DNA of 64,000 bases from Mauremys mutica (taxonomy: Eukaryota; Chordata; Testudines; Geoemydidae). Below are positions 54,707 through 64,000 of the stretch, one piece after another. Position numbers and translations under genes: made by a program. The notes beneath the pieces are model-generated. The model was not told where the DNA came from. It made no database searches and saw nothing but the letters and a program-made list of their open reading frames with translations. How positions within the stretch are numbered: position 1 is the first letter of the stretch; the number at the start of each line of letters is the position of its first letter. The stretch covers positions 4,505,733 through 4,569,732 of the forward strand of contig NC_059094.1 in NCBI RefSeq assembly GCF_020497125.1, given 5' to 3'.

Positions 54707-55300
54707 AAAGTGTCAATCTAATATTCTAGGACCATCGTGGCTACAACTGCACAGCATACAAATAATCTCATTTTCAGGCCAGTATCTTGTGGATCATGTA
54801 CATCTTGTGGCTGATTTAAGGTGGGCCACTGCTTTTTTATAACTCATTAAATAATACGGTAGGACACAGTCTAGTAACATTTAAAGCTGCCTTCCTGCTC
54901 TTGTGATTCAGAATGGAAGCTGCATTCTCTGTGGACTGAGTTGCACTTTTTTTTTTAAACACGTCATCTTTGTCTGCTTGCATAAAACTCCTTTCACAGA
55001 CAGTTAAAATAACGAAACTCTCCAGGCTCTGCATATAATATAGTTTGTATTAGAGGCTTTCAACTGAAAAACATCAGTCTCAGTTGTCTGAGATGTGGAG
55101 TGGGACTACATCTCCTCATTTGAAAGGTCATGGCTAGGAATTACCACTTATTAAAAGGAATGCTTTGATTAAAAAGACATAACAACATTAGATGTGAATG
55201 AGAAGCAATGGCCAGTTAATCTCAATTTGCTACACAATGAGTTTTAGACTGCAGTTTATGTAGACTGTGGTTTTAACCTTTGTCTCTATTTCTCTTCTAG

Positions 55301-55401
55301 TTGTCCCCCACATCACAGATGCTATCCAGGAGTGGGTAATGAGGCAGGCACAAATTCCTGTGGATGAAGATGGCATGGAACCCCAAGTGTGTGTGATTGA
55401 G
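55301..55401 (+). CDS. CTPS1: CTP synthase 1, residues 113-146
   Basis: Reads (V)[21 protein letters not shown], then [12 protein letters not shown]. The first Val codon is completed from the previous exon (phase 1 in), and the end is on a codon boundary (phase 0), [21 protein letters not shown] resembles CTPS1 ([12 protein letters not shown]) more than CTPS2. Confidence 0.97.
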
Positions 55402-56444
55402 GTTTGTAGGATTTCCCTCCTTAGTCTTGATTCTCATGCAGAGTAAATTGAACTGTGCACTGGCAGTTAAACCTTGTAGAGAATGGGGGGTTTTTTTGTT
55501 AAAATTTTTTTCATCTTATTAATTGGGACAATTCAAAAAGAACAAACCCCCATTTTGTGTGCATGTCAATGTGGCGTTCTAGCAGGGTGGTACTTTGGAT
55601 TTCTTGTTGCCTAGGGCTTTGGAGCTCAATTTCAGCACAGAGTTAATATGCCTGGACTCCAGGGTAATAAGGCATGTGAACCAAATGTCCTTGCATATCA
55701 ATCCCTAGAGCAGGGGTCAGCAACCTTTCAGAAGTGGTGTGCCTAGTCTTTGTTTAATCACTCTAATTTAAGGTTTTGCGTGCCAGTAATACATTAATGT
55801 TTTTAGAAGGTCTCTTTCTATAAGTGTATATTATATAACTAAACTATTGTATATAAAGTAAATAAGGTTTTTAATTTTAAATGAAGCTTCTTAAATATTT
55901 TAAATTAAAATGCAGAGCCCCTCGGACTGGTGGCCAGGACCTGGGCAGCGTGAGTGCCACTGAAAATCAGCTCACGTGCCGCCTTCGGCACGCGTGCTAT
56001 AGGTTGTCGACCCCTGCCCTAGAGCAACATTGGCCTTGTGGGAAGCTGCTTTTCTTCTGCAATCCAAACTGTCATAAGAAGAGGGTGTTAAGGGGTTAAA
56101 ATAATGGTTGGATAGAAGGAAGAGTGTGGAGTCCCAAGGATCCTCTCTTGGCCAGCTTTGCTTACACTGCATGTGGCCACGTACAGTTGTCTGAGAGGAA
56201 CAGAAAAATGCCATGGAACACATCATCCAATACCCATCATCTCATTGAAGGAAACCATATGCCCAGCAAAAATCCTGCTGCTGTTTCTTCAGAGAGTCCA
56301 CACAATGACAATAATATTGGCTGTGCAGTAGGCTGTTTTCCTTTTTTTTTTTTTTCTTAAATCAAGTGACGAGACCAGAAATATACTGGTCAGTATCAGT
56401 TATGAGAAGTTTGGTGCTATTCTAAATGGTCTTCTTTTGTTTAG
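55402..56444 (+). other. CTPS1: CTPS1 intron 4
   Basis: Donor GTTTGT is weaker than the consensus. Contains the hAT MITE at 55711-56016. A poly-T tract at 56339-56355 lies about 90 bases before the acceptor TTTGTTTAG. Confidence 0.85.
55711..56016. mobile_element. hAT MITE, 306 bp, in CTPS1 intron 4
   Basis: Termini CAGGGGTCAGCAACCT and AGGTTGTCGACCCCTG; perfect 8-bp duplication CCCTAGAG at 55703-55710 and 56017-56024. AT-rich core with GC-rich right end. Confidence 0.96.
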
Positions 56445-56561
56445 CTTGGTGGAACAGTGGGAGATATAGAAAGTATGCCCTTCATCGAGGCTTTCCGCCA
56501 GTTCCAGTTCAAAGCTAAAAGAGAGAACTTCTGTAATATTCATGTCAGTCTAGTTCCCCAG
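56445..56561 (+). CDS. CTPS1: CTP synthase 1, residues 147-185
   Basis: Reads [20 protein letters not shown] and [29 protein letters not shown] is the conserved loop that takes part in the CTP feedback site and metal binding in the family. GDIESMPF and TVGD are CTPS1-like (CTPS2 has TIGDIEGMPF). Phase 0 at both ends; acceptor TTTAG at 56444, donor CAG|GTAAGT. Confidence 0.97.
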
Positions 56562-58454
56562 GTAAGTCCATGGAAAGCTGTGATGGCCAGGGATTTTTTT
56601 ATAATTAGGGTTTATTTTATAAATGTGTTTAGAGATGTTGTATAGATACACACATACTGAAAGATATCTGTGTAGCGTGTGTTTGTCGTGCAAACCATAA
56701 GTGTGTACATAAGGAAAGAATTCAGAACATGTAGAGACATAGCTCTTCACAACTAGCCTACAATACCTATATCCTCCCAAAGGTACTGTTGTGTGCCTAG
56801 CAAATAGTTGGGAATTTCAGCAAATGTAAAGTTCTGTATTTCTTTTATATTGCACAATTTTGGAATATTTATTTCTGTTGTCTTTCATAACTGAGTGCAC
56901 TCTGGGAGCCTAGTGTCCCATTTCCTGCATGTTGAGCAGCCATTTACACTTCTGTAAAGTGATTGTAAAATGCTATCAATCAGAGTAGATACCATTTTCA
57001 CCCAATTTGTGCTGGTATAGACTACATAAGGTACAACAGAACAGAGAATTGAGTTCTATGTTTGTTAGTACCCTTTTAACAGCCTCTCTTTACATGTCTT
57101 CTTATAGATTCTGTGTTATCTCAGACTTACAAAATAAATCAGATAACTTCTCAAACTTTAAAACAGTAATTTCCAGGATATTCTCTCAGGCAGTCCCTGA
57201 AGTGTGTGGGGTTTTTTTTGTTTGTTTGTTTGTTTTTTGTTTTTTGAGTGGTTTTAGTTACAAAGTTGAATAGTTCTGCTGTAATGTACATTTTAAATTT
57301 GATTAAACTGTCTCCCTCAGTAAGAGGGTTTTAATTAACACTGTAACCTTGCGTAGACTCTCAGATTTGAGTGTCCTTTAATTCATGATGATCTGACAGA
57401 GAAGTTTCCTGGGGACCATAGCAGCTTTAAAAAGGAATCTAAAGTTAGCTAAGAAACGCTATTCTGAGACTGTGCAGAAACTGAAATCATTGATGCAAAT
57501 GAGAATCAAATATACAAGGCAAAATGTTGTTGATAGACTCCGTACAAAAGAAACGCTAAATCAATGTATGCCAAATGGATAAGGAAAGAAATTGTGGGTG
57601 CTAAAATGAAGATTAAAAGCTAAATTAAAACCTAGTCGTAGTCACTAGTAATTTATTTTATAATCTCCACAGCATAATCCCAAAGCAAGTTGGTGGTGCA
57701 AATATCTGCACAAATTCCCCTGTTTTGAAGTTGCTGTACAATCCTCTTAACTCTGAAGCTCAACAGTGACAGTTAATGTTGACGCTAACTATTTCACTGG
57801 TGAGACAAGGTAGGTGAGATCTTTTACTGGACCAACTTCTATTGGTGAGAGAAACAAGCTTTCGAGCTTACGCAGAAGAAGCTCTGTGTAACCTCAAAAG
57901 CTTGTCTCTCTCTCACCAACAGAAGTTGGTCCAGTAAAAGAGATTACCTCACCCACCTTGTCTCTCTCATATCCTGGGATCAACACTGCTACAATACCAC
58001 TGGTGATCATTTTAGCAGAAACATCTACCTGATGTGATTATCCAGCACTATTGGATGTAGATGAGGTACAGCAGGCCAACTAATCTGCTAAATGTTCCTG
58101 GGGGTGGGGAACAACTAACTCAGGCCCCCTTCTCTCACTTTTCCCCACTCCAGGCACTCAAAGAGTAAAATGTTATTCCGTACAGGGAGCATGCACAGGT
58201 ACCTTGAGCTTCTATCCAGCTAAAGTCTTCATGTTTTCCCTCTCCCTTCCCCAATACCCTGCAGTCCCTCTGGGTCTGTGTGTGATTAAATTGGCAGTGA
58301 AATGAGGGAAAGACTATCATAAATTCAGGGTTCCTGACCCATAATTAAAACAATATGATGCATAGAGCCTGAAGGCTTGAATGACTATTGAACTCCTCAT
58401 ATGCACATCTAGACATTAGTTCAATAATATATTTTGGTCTTCTTTGACTACTAG
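56562..58454 (+). other. CTPS1: CTPS1 intron 5
   Basis: Contains the fold-back repeat 57799-57996; GT/TG-rich run near 57210-57245. Otherwise AT-rich and unassigned. Acceptor TTTGACTACTAG. Confidence 0.85.
57799..57996. repeat. Fold-back repeat, second copy
   Basis: Left arm GACAAGGTAGGTGAGATC and following AACTTCTATTGGTGAGAGA; right arm is the near reverse complement (CTCACCAACAGAAGTTGGTC ... CACCCACCTTGTC). Same family as 6545-6795, with shorter loop. Confidence 0.65.
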
Positions 58455-58538
58455 CCAAGTTCTACAGGAGAGCAGAAAACAAAACCTACCCAGAATAGTG
58501 TTCGTGAACTCAGAGGACTTGGTCTCTCACCAGACTTG
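58455..58538 (+). CDS. CTPS1: CTP synthase 1, residues 186-213
   Basis: Reads [20 protein letters not shown] and [24 protein letters not shown] is the conserved stretch following the active-site lid; PSSTGEQKT and SVREL are CTPS1 forms (CTPS2: LSATGEQKT, SVRAL). Exon of 84 bases, phase 0 at both ends, donor TTG|GTAAGT. Confidence 0.97.
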
Positions 58539-58792
58539 GTAAGTTTTGCTGTATTGCATTCATTTGGAAAGTGTGGGGCTAGCATCCTTCAGCAACCTTT
58601 CCTGATCTAAATTGGACTTGGGATGATATGATGCTGCTGTATACCAGTGGTGGTACAGAAGTAATAAACTATAGTAACAAATAATCCATTATAGGAACTT
58701 GGTATAGAAACTGTTTTTAGTGACCAGTCAGATTAATGCCTGAGTGCTGCTGTTCTGCTTCACAACCTTGATATCGCTGCTTTCTCTGCTAG

Positions 58793-58873
58793 ATTGTGTG
58801 CAGATGCTCCACTCCGCTGGACACCTCCGTAAAGGAGAAGATCTCTATGTTCTGTCATGTAGAACCAGAACAG
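58793..58873 (+). CDS. CTPS1: CTP synthase 1, residues 214-240
   Basis: Reads [20 protein letters not shown] and [21 protein letters not shown] matches CTPS1 closely; CTPS2 has VCRSSTPIEMAVKEK. Exon of 81 bases, phase 0 at both ends, donor CAG|GTAAAA. Intron 6 before it (58539-58792) is only 254 bases. Confidence 0.97.
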
Positions 58874-60913
58874 GTAAAAAAATGCTGTACTTTCTCCCTT
58901 TCCCTATAACCAGTATTTCTGCCATTTGTCAGATGCTGAGGGCAACATTTTGTTTGATGCCTAGAGCTCCTCTGTGTTAGCTGTGCATTTTTTATAGCCT
59001 AAAAATCTACATGTTTGTCTTCTCTCCAGTTCTTAAATACATGTGTCTCTCATTTGTCAATTCCTCTCTGTGTAAGCCTGATACCTGGCTGAACAGGCAG
59101 AAGTACACTAGGTACAATAAACCTCTTACAATTGTTAAATCGGATTGCACAGATTTCTCTTATTTCCCAATGGCTATTCTTAAGACCTGTTAACCTTCCA
59201 AATTCCTTCTGCATTTAGGAAAGACTATGCAGTACCTTGAGTAATGGGATTTGTGAGTGTGTTTTGCACACTGCTCCTTGTACAAATATGCTGTCTAATG
59301 GTCATACTTGGGCATGGCTCCTATCTGCCTGTTCACATTAGTGACAGATTGCACAAGAAGAGATTATCCAGGGAAATGTAATGCTATCTGCAACACATTT
59401 ATTTTTCACTCCAGAGTGTGATGTCTTTCATATACAAGAAAATCCTTGTTAAATGATAGGCAATCATTATTTGTCAATAGATAAATCATTGAGTATGAAC
59501 AAAAGATGAAGCTAGACCAGTAAGTGTTTTGTAGACTAAAGGGGATAGCACTTTAAAGTATCACTTTATGAAATCCTCATGGGGAACCATATTTGTCTCT
59601 CAATTGTTCCAGATTAAGATAGCTCACTTTTAAAAATAGTTTTCTAAATTCTAGCACTGCAAAGTCAAGCAGAGTCTTACTGGTTCATGCATTGTCCCCA
59701 GTTCTGCATTTGGATCTTGGCTAAAAATTCTGTTGCTGTGTAAACTAGAATAAAATCTAGCTGCAGGGCAGATAGAAGTAAAATGTATTGAATTTTCAGT
59801 AAAGTGACTAGGTGCCATTTTTTTATACTCTCCTTTTGAACCATAATCACACTTTAATGCTAAATGCTATTTACTATATAAGGAGAAATAATTGCTGCTT
59901 AATTCTTTCTGTGGAGAACTGAATTCAGCTTCCATTTGAATCCAGGAGGAAGCAGGACTTTTAAAATTGGAATGGCATGTTTTGTGAGTTTTTAAGTGCA
60001 GTCTTATTCCCAGTGGACAGGTGTCACAGGTCAAATCACTTCACTGGAAACACAAAGAGTTGAATGGACTAGAGATATTGAAATAACCCTCCTTCTCAGC
60101 TCTACAGAATGGTTTGGCTAATCTTAAATTAACTATTTTTTTAAAACATTTTTTGTAAATTTAGTGGTGGTGAAAGTTGTCAAATTCTCTTGACAACAGT
60201 ACAAGTTTCTCTGAGCCCTGCATACATGCCTCAGTCTTGGTCTGGAGAGATCAGTTATTACTGGTTTATATTACAGTAGTACCTAGAGGCAACAGTCAGA
60301 AAATGGCTCAATTGTACTGGGCACTGCACAATCCTAAAATAAGTCCCTACCCCAAAGAGCTTGTGATATCAGTTCAAGACCAGATGCAATTGTGCAAAAC
60401 AAACAGGGAGCATGGGAGGGAGTTCAACCTCTATGGCCCATTCAGTCAGTGGTCTCTCTACTGAAACAGCCAAGGATGAGGACAGCCAAGTTGTGTTGGG
60501 TGTTCTGTAAAGTGCACACTTAGTCACTGGGAACTGGCTTACAATGTCATGTATTATTTTAAAGAGTGGATCTTACCTTACGATAGTCTTGAGATTTGTT
60601 TCCCTGTGCATTCAAGTGGGAGCAGGATTTGCTCATTCCTACTTCATACCATTAGTTGCACATTTCATGAGGCGCCATCAGCAAACAGTAGCTGCCGTGG
60701 CTAGACCATTCATTTAGGAAGAATGTTCTTATAAGCTGTTTGAATTCAAAATCAGTTTTTGTTCATTTTGAGTAACTGTGTGTTAAATGATCACGCAGTT
60801 GTCTTCTGGAGGCAGAAGGAAGTAGTAGTGTCCAGTTGTCATCTGATGTTCTGCTAGGATCATTTGTAGATACATATGGATATGTTTTAATGACCCTCAC
60901 TTTTTATGAACAG
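58874..60913 (+). other. CTPS1: CTPS1 intron 7
   Basis: Mostly unassigned AT-rich sequence; one SINE-like piece at about 60260-60370. Acceptor TTATGAACAG is weakly pyrimidine-rich. Confidence 0.85.
60260..60370 (-). repeat. SINE-tail-like fragment
   Basis: 'GTAGTACCTAGAGGCAACAG', 'TGTACTGGGCACTGCACAAT' and 'CCCCAAAGAGCTTGT' resemble the widespread reptile SINE/LINE tail 'gtgcctagaggcccc...gtgctaggcgctgtacaa...ccccaaagagcttac'. Confidence 0.45.
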
Positions 60914-61065
60914 GTCATTTGTGTTCATGATGTCTCCTCCATCTACCGGGTTCCTCTACTACTAGAGGAGCAGGGAGTTGTTGATTACTTCCGCCATAGG
61001 CTTGACCTTCCCATCGAGAAGCAGCCCAGGAGGATGCTCATGAAGTGGAAGGAGATGGCTGACAG
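60914..61065 (+). CDS. CTPS1: CTP synthase 1, residues 241-291 (last exon in window)
   Basis: Reads [40 protein letters not shown] and [11 protein letters not shown]. It covers the end of the amidoligase domain and the start of the linker. GVVDYF.RRLDLPIE is CTPS1-like. It ends AC AG|GTGGGC, splitting the Arg codon (phase 2). The next exon, expected to begin with the linker and the amidotransferase domain, with its catalytic Cys-His-Glu triad, is not found in the remaining 2.9 kb. The product here is half of the 591-residue enzyme. Confidence 0.97.
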
Positions 61066-61669
61066 GTGGGCTCCTCCATCGAGAATAGTTTGGAATTGGA
61101 TCGTGCCCTGGCTTTCACTGGTCAGCTGGGGAATGGTTCCCCAGAAGGCCTGTGTTGTTTCAAATTCCCCCAAAACTCCATGTCTGTTTTCACAACAATA
61201 CATTTTATTTTTAGATAGTTAACTATTAAAAACAACAACAACACAGAGAACTAAGATACTGTTGGGCAGTTTATTTACTGAGTTCCTTAGAGCTGTATCC
61301 TCTGCCTGTAATCTGGTACTACTTCAAAACATGTCTAAAATAATGTAAAGGGGAACAGGAATGTGTGCTTTAGGATTTTTCCTTTTTATTCTGAACAGGC
61401 CAGCCTTACTAGAACTTACTGATGCATGTTTAGGAGTCATCGGAGGCATTTCAACAACATCATCATCATTTCTTTATTTCACTTCTAATCCAGCAAAGCA
61501 GCTGTCTCTTGATGTGTCTTCTGCCTTGGACTCCCTGGCACATATTGGTACCCCTGTGGAGAGCAGGGTAACACACATCCCGCCATTAGGGAAACGATGA
61601 AATCAGGGTTTAGTCAACATTCAGGCATGTACTGAAGCTTTCAACATTGTATGTTCCATGGGGTATAAG

Positions 61670-62330
61670 TAGGGCCCTACCAAATTCACGGTCCATTTTG
61701 GTCAATTTCATGGTCATAGGATTTTAAAAATCATAAATTTCATGATTTCAACTATTTAAATCTGAAATTTCACGGTGTTGTAATTTTAGGGGTCCTGACC
61801 CATAAAGGAGTTACGGGGGGGGGGGGTCGCAAGGTCATTGTAGGGGAAGTTGGGGTACTTCTGTCCTTACTTGTGTGCTGCTGCTGGTGGTGGCACTGCC
61901 TTCATAGCTGGGCACCTGGAGAGCAGCGGCTGCTGGCCAGGAGCCCAGCTCTGAAGGCAGAGCTGCCGCCAGCAGCAGCGCAGAAGTAAGGATGGCAAGG
62001 TATGGTATTCCCACCTTTACTTCTGCGCTGCTGCTGGCGGGACGCTGCCTTCAGAGCTGGGTGCCTGGCCAACAGTCGCCGCTCTCCAGACGCCGAGCTC
62101 TGAAGGCAACACAGAAGTAAGGGTGGCAATACTGCGACCCCCCCAAAATAACTTTGACCCCCTGCAACTCCCTTTTGGGTCAGGACCCACAATTTGAAAA
62201 ACGCTGGTCTCCCCTGTGAAATCTATATAGTATAGGGTAAAAGCACATAAAAGACCAGACTTCACAGGGGGAGACCAGATTTTTACGGTGTGTGACGCAT
62301 TTTTCATGGCCATGAATTTGGTAGGGCCTA
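61670..62330. mobile_element. hAT-type element, 661 bp, with internal hairpins
   Basis: Termini TAGGGCCCTACCAAATTC and GAATTTGGTAGGGCCTA; perfect 8-bp duplication GGTATAAG at 61662-61669 and 62331-62338. Inside, 'TACTTCTGCGCTGCTGCTGG' and its complement-like repeats (61855-62120) and CTGACCC/GGGTCAG arms form nested palindromes. A run of G at 61816-61826 is partnered by CCCCCCC at about 62139. Non-coding. Confidence 0.95.
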
Positions 62331-62589
62331 GGTATAAGAAAATGGTATGTTTCAGAAACTTTTAAATGAACAAACCTTGATTTACCTTTACCATACAGAC
62401 TCATCCCTGCTTCACTGCAGCTAATAGAGGCCACTGATGCAATCCGTTTTGCATGTGTCTGGCTGAGAAATGAGTGACCTTGCAGAACTACTTTGTAAAG
62501 CTAGTGGAGAAAAACAGCTAAACGAACTCAAATTTTCACGGGTGTATTTAAGATTCAGCAGCTTCTAGTACGGTGGTTGAGGGTAATCA

Positions 62590-64000
62590 TAAAAATGTAG
62601 GACTGGAAGGAACCTCGAGAGGTCATCTAGTCCAGTCCCCAGCACTGAGGCAGGGCTAAGTATCATCTAAACCAACCTGACAGGTGTTTCTCTTACTTTG
62701 TTCTTTAAAACCTCGAGTGACAGAGACTCCACAACCTCCCTAGGTAATCTATTCTAGTGCTTAACTACCCTGACAGTTAGGAAGCTTTTTCCTAACTTAA
62801 ATCTCTTGCTGCAATTTAAGCTCGTTACTTGTTGTCCTGTCCTCACCGGATAAGGAGAACAATTTTTCACCCTCCTCCTTATAGCAACCTTTGAAGTACT
62901 TGAAGACTGTTAGCATGTCCTCCCCCAGTCTTCTCTTCTCCAGACTAAACAAACCCAGTTTTTTTCAGTATTTCTTCATAGGTCATGTTTTCTAGACCTT
63001 TAGTCATTTTGTTGCTCTCCTCTGAACTTTTTCCAATTTGTTCATATCATTCCCAAAGTGTGGTGCCCAGAACTGGACACAGTGCTCCACTTGAGATCAT
63101 ATCAATGCTGAGTAGAGTGGAAAAATTACTATTTGTGTGTTGCTTACAACACTCCTGCTAATACATCCCAGAATGATGTTTTCTTTTTTTGCAACAGTAT
63201 TACATTGTTGACTCATTTAGTTTGGGATCCACTATAACCGCCAGATCCTTTTCTGCATTACTCCTTCCTATATAGTCATTTCCCATTTCGTAGTTGTGCA
63301 ATTGATTATTCCTTCCTTCATTTGTCCATACTGAATTTCATCTGATTTATTTCAGACCATTTCTGCAGTTTGTCAATATCGTATTGAATTCTAATCCTGT
63401 CTTCCAAAGCGCTTGCAGTCCCCTCCCAGCTTGGTATCATCTGCAGACTTTATAAGTACACTCTCTATGCCATTATCTAAATCACTGATGAAGATATTGA
63501 ATAGAACTGGACCCAGGACAGACCCCTGTGGGACTTCACTCCATGTGCCCTTCTAGTTTGATGTGAACCACTGATAACTACTCTCTCAATATGGTTTGCC
63601 AACAGTGGTGCACACACCTTATAGTAGGTTCATCTAGGCTATATTCCCCTAGTTTGCTTATGAAAAAGCCATGTGAAAGAATATCAAAAGCCGTAAAGTC
63701 AAGGTATGTCACATCTACTGCTGCTTCCTGTCCAAATGGCTTGCTACCCTGTCAAAGAATTGCATATCAAATCAACCTAATGTTTTATTCTTGACAAATC
63801 CATGTTGACAGTTATTTATCACCTTAATGTCTTCTAGGTGGTTTCAAATTGATCATTTGATTATTTGCTCCATTATCTTTCTGGGTACCGAATTTAAGCG
63901 GACCGTGTCTAATTCCTTGGGTTGTCAAGGTTCCCATTTTCATAGATCAGTACTATATTTGCCCTTTTCCAGTCCTCTGGGATCTTTCCTGTCCTCATTG
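62590..64000 (-). mobile_element. CR1 LINE, minus strand, cut by the window
   Basis: 3' end at about 62595 (TGTAGGACTGGAAGGAACCT), continuing with the same order as the CR1 at 4578-7200: 'GTGACAGAGACTCCACAACC', 'CTTTTTCCAATTTGTTCATA', 'GATCCTTTTCTGCA'. Diverged and frameshifted. It lies antisense in CTPS1 intron 8. Confidence 0.85.

Larger units (their letters stand above)
54154..55300 (+). other. CTPS1: CTPS1 intron 3
   Basis: Contains a Harbinger-like MITE with a nested repeat (54273-54706). Acceptor TTTCTCTTCTAG. Remainder unassigned. Confidence 0.85.
61066..64000 (+). other. CTPS1: CTPS1 intron 8, incomplete
   Basis: Runs off the window. Contains the hAT element 61670-62330 and a minus-strand CR1 from about 62590. 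No acceptor followed by CTPS1 linker sequence is visible. Confidence 0.8.

Noticed and set aside
61066..64000. Further CTPS1 exons
   Set aside because: Looked for the linker and amidotransferase start after a phase-2 acceptor; found only transposons and unassigned intron.

Overview
The window is repeat-rich vertebrate nuclear DNA, most likely from a cryptodiran turtle. Evidence: many CR1 LINE copies with the sauropsid-type 3' end, a tRNA-derived SINE with a CR1-like tail (37643-37824) of the type known from hidden-necked turtles, hAT and PIF/Harbinger DNA transposons, and a split host gene with canonical GT/AG introns. No bacterial features are present.

The one host gene is CTPS1 (CTP synthase 1), on the + strand at the right edge. 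A CpG-rich promoter/first exon lies at about 51343-52250. Seven coding exons (52899-61065) join in frame and give residues 1 to about 291, i.e. the synthetase (amidoligase) half. The glutamine amidotransferase half must lie beyond base 64000.

Everything left of 51 kb is transposon-derived or unrecognised. 1-9.6 kb: a solo LTR, CR1 fragments nested in each other, MIR-like SINEs and short hAT elements. 9.99-22.86 kb: one near full-length CR1 (about 4.8 kb of its own sequence) split by five later insertions: a Harbinger MITE, an intact 4.7-kb PIF/Harbinger transposon with open Myb-like and transposase genes, a short CR1, a 2.1-kb hAT element carrying minisatellites, and an 865-bp Harbinger element. 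23.0-27.5 kb: a young minus-strand provirus (LTRs differ at 2 of 333 positions, 6-bp target duplication, tRNA-Trp-type primer site) that keeps an env TM-like reading frame but no recognisable gag-pol. 27.6-28.2 kb: a Gypsy gag/protease remnant. 29.9-32.0 kb: a deletion derivative of the same Harbinger family inside another MITE. 32.8-34.2 kb: a hAT containing a solo LTR containing a hAT MITE. 35.9-36.8 kb: an LTR and a MITE. 37.2-45.9 kb: a second CR1 split by a SINE, an opposite-strand CR1 and a 5.85-kb hAT that itself holds an L3-like LINE and a smaller hAT. 46-51.3 kb: further hAT pieces, including a possible 3.1-kb element ending next to the CTPS1 promoter.

Most insertion boundaries were set by finding target-site duplications (TSDs) by eye, so the relative order of insertion can be read directly. 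Family names are from recognition, not a database search.
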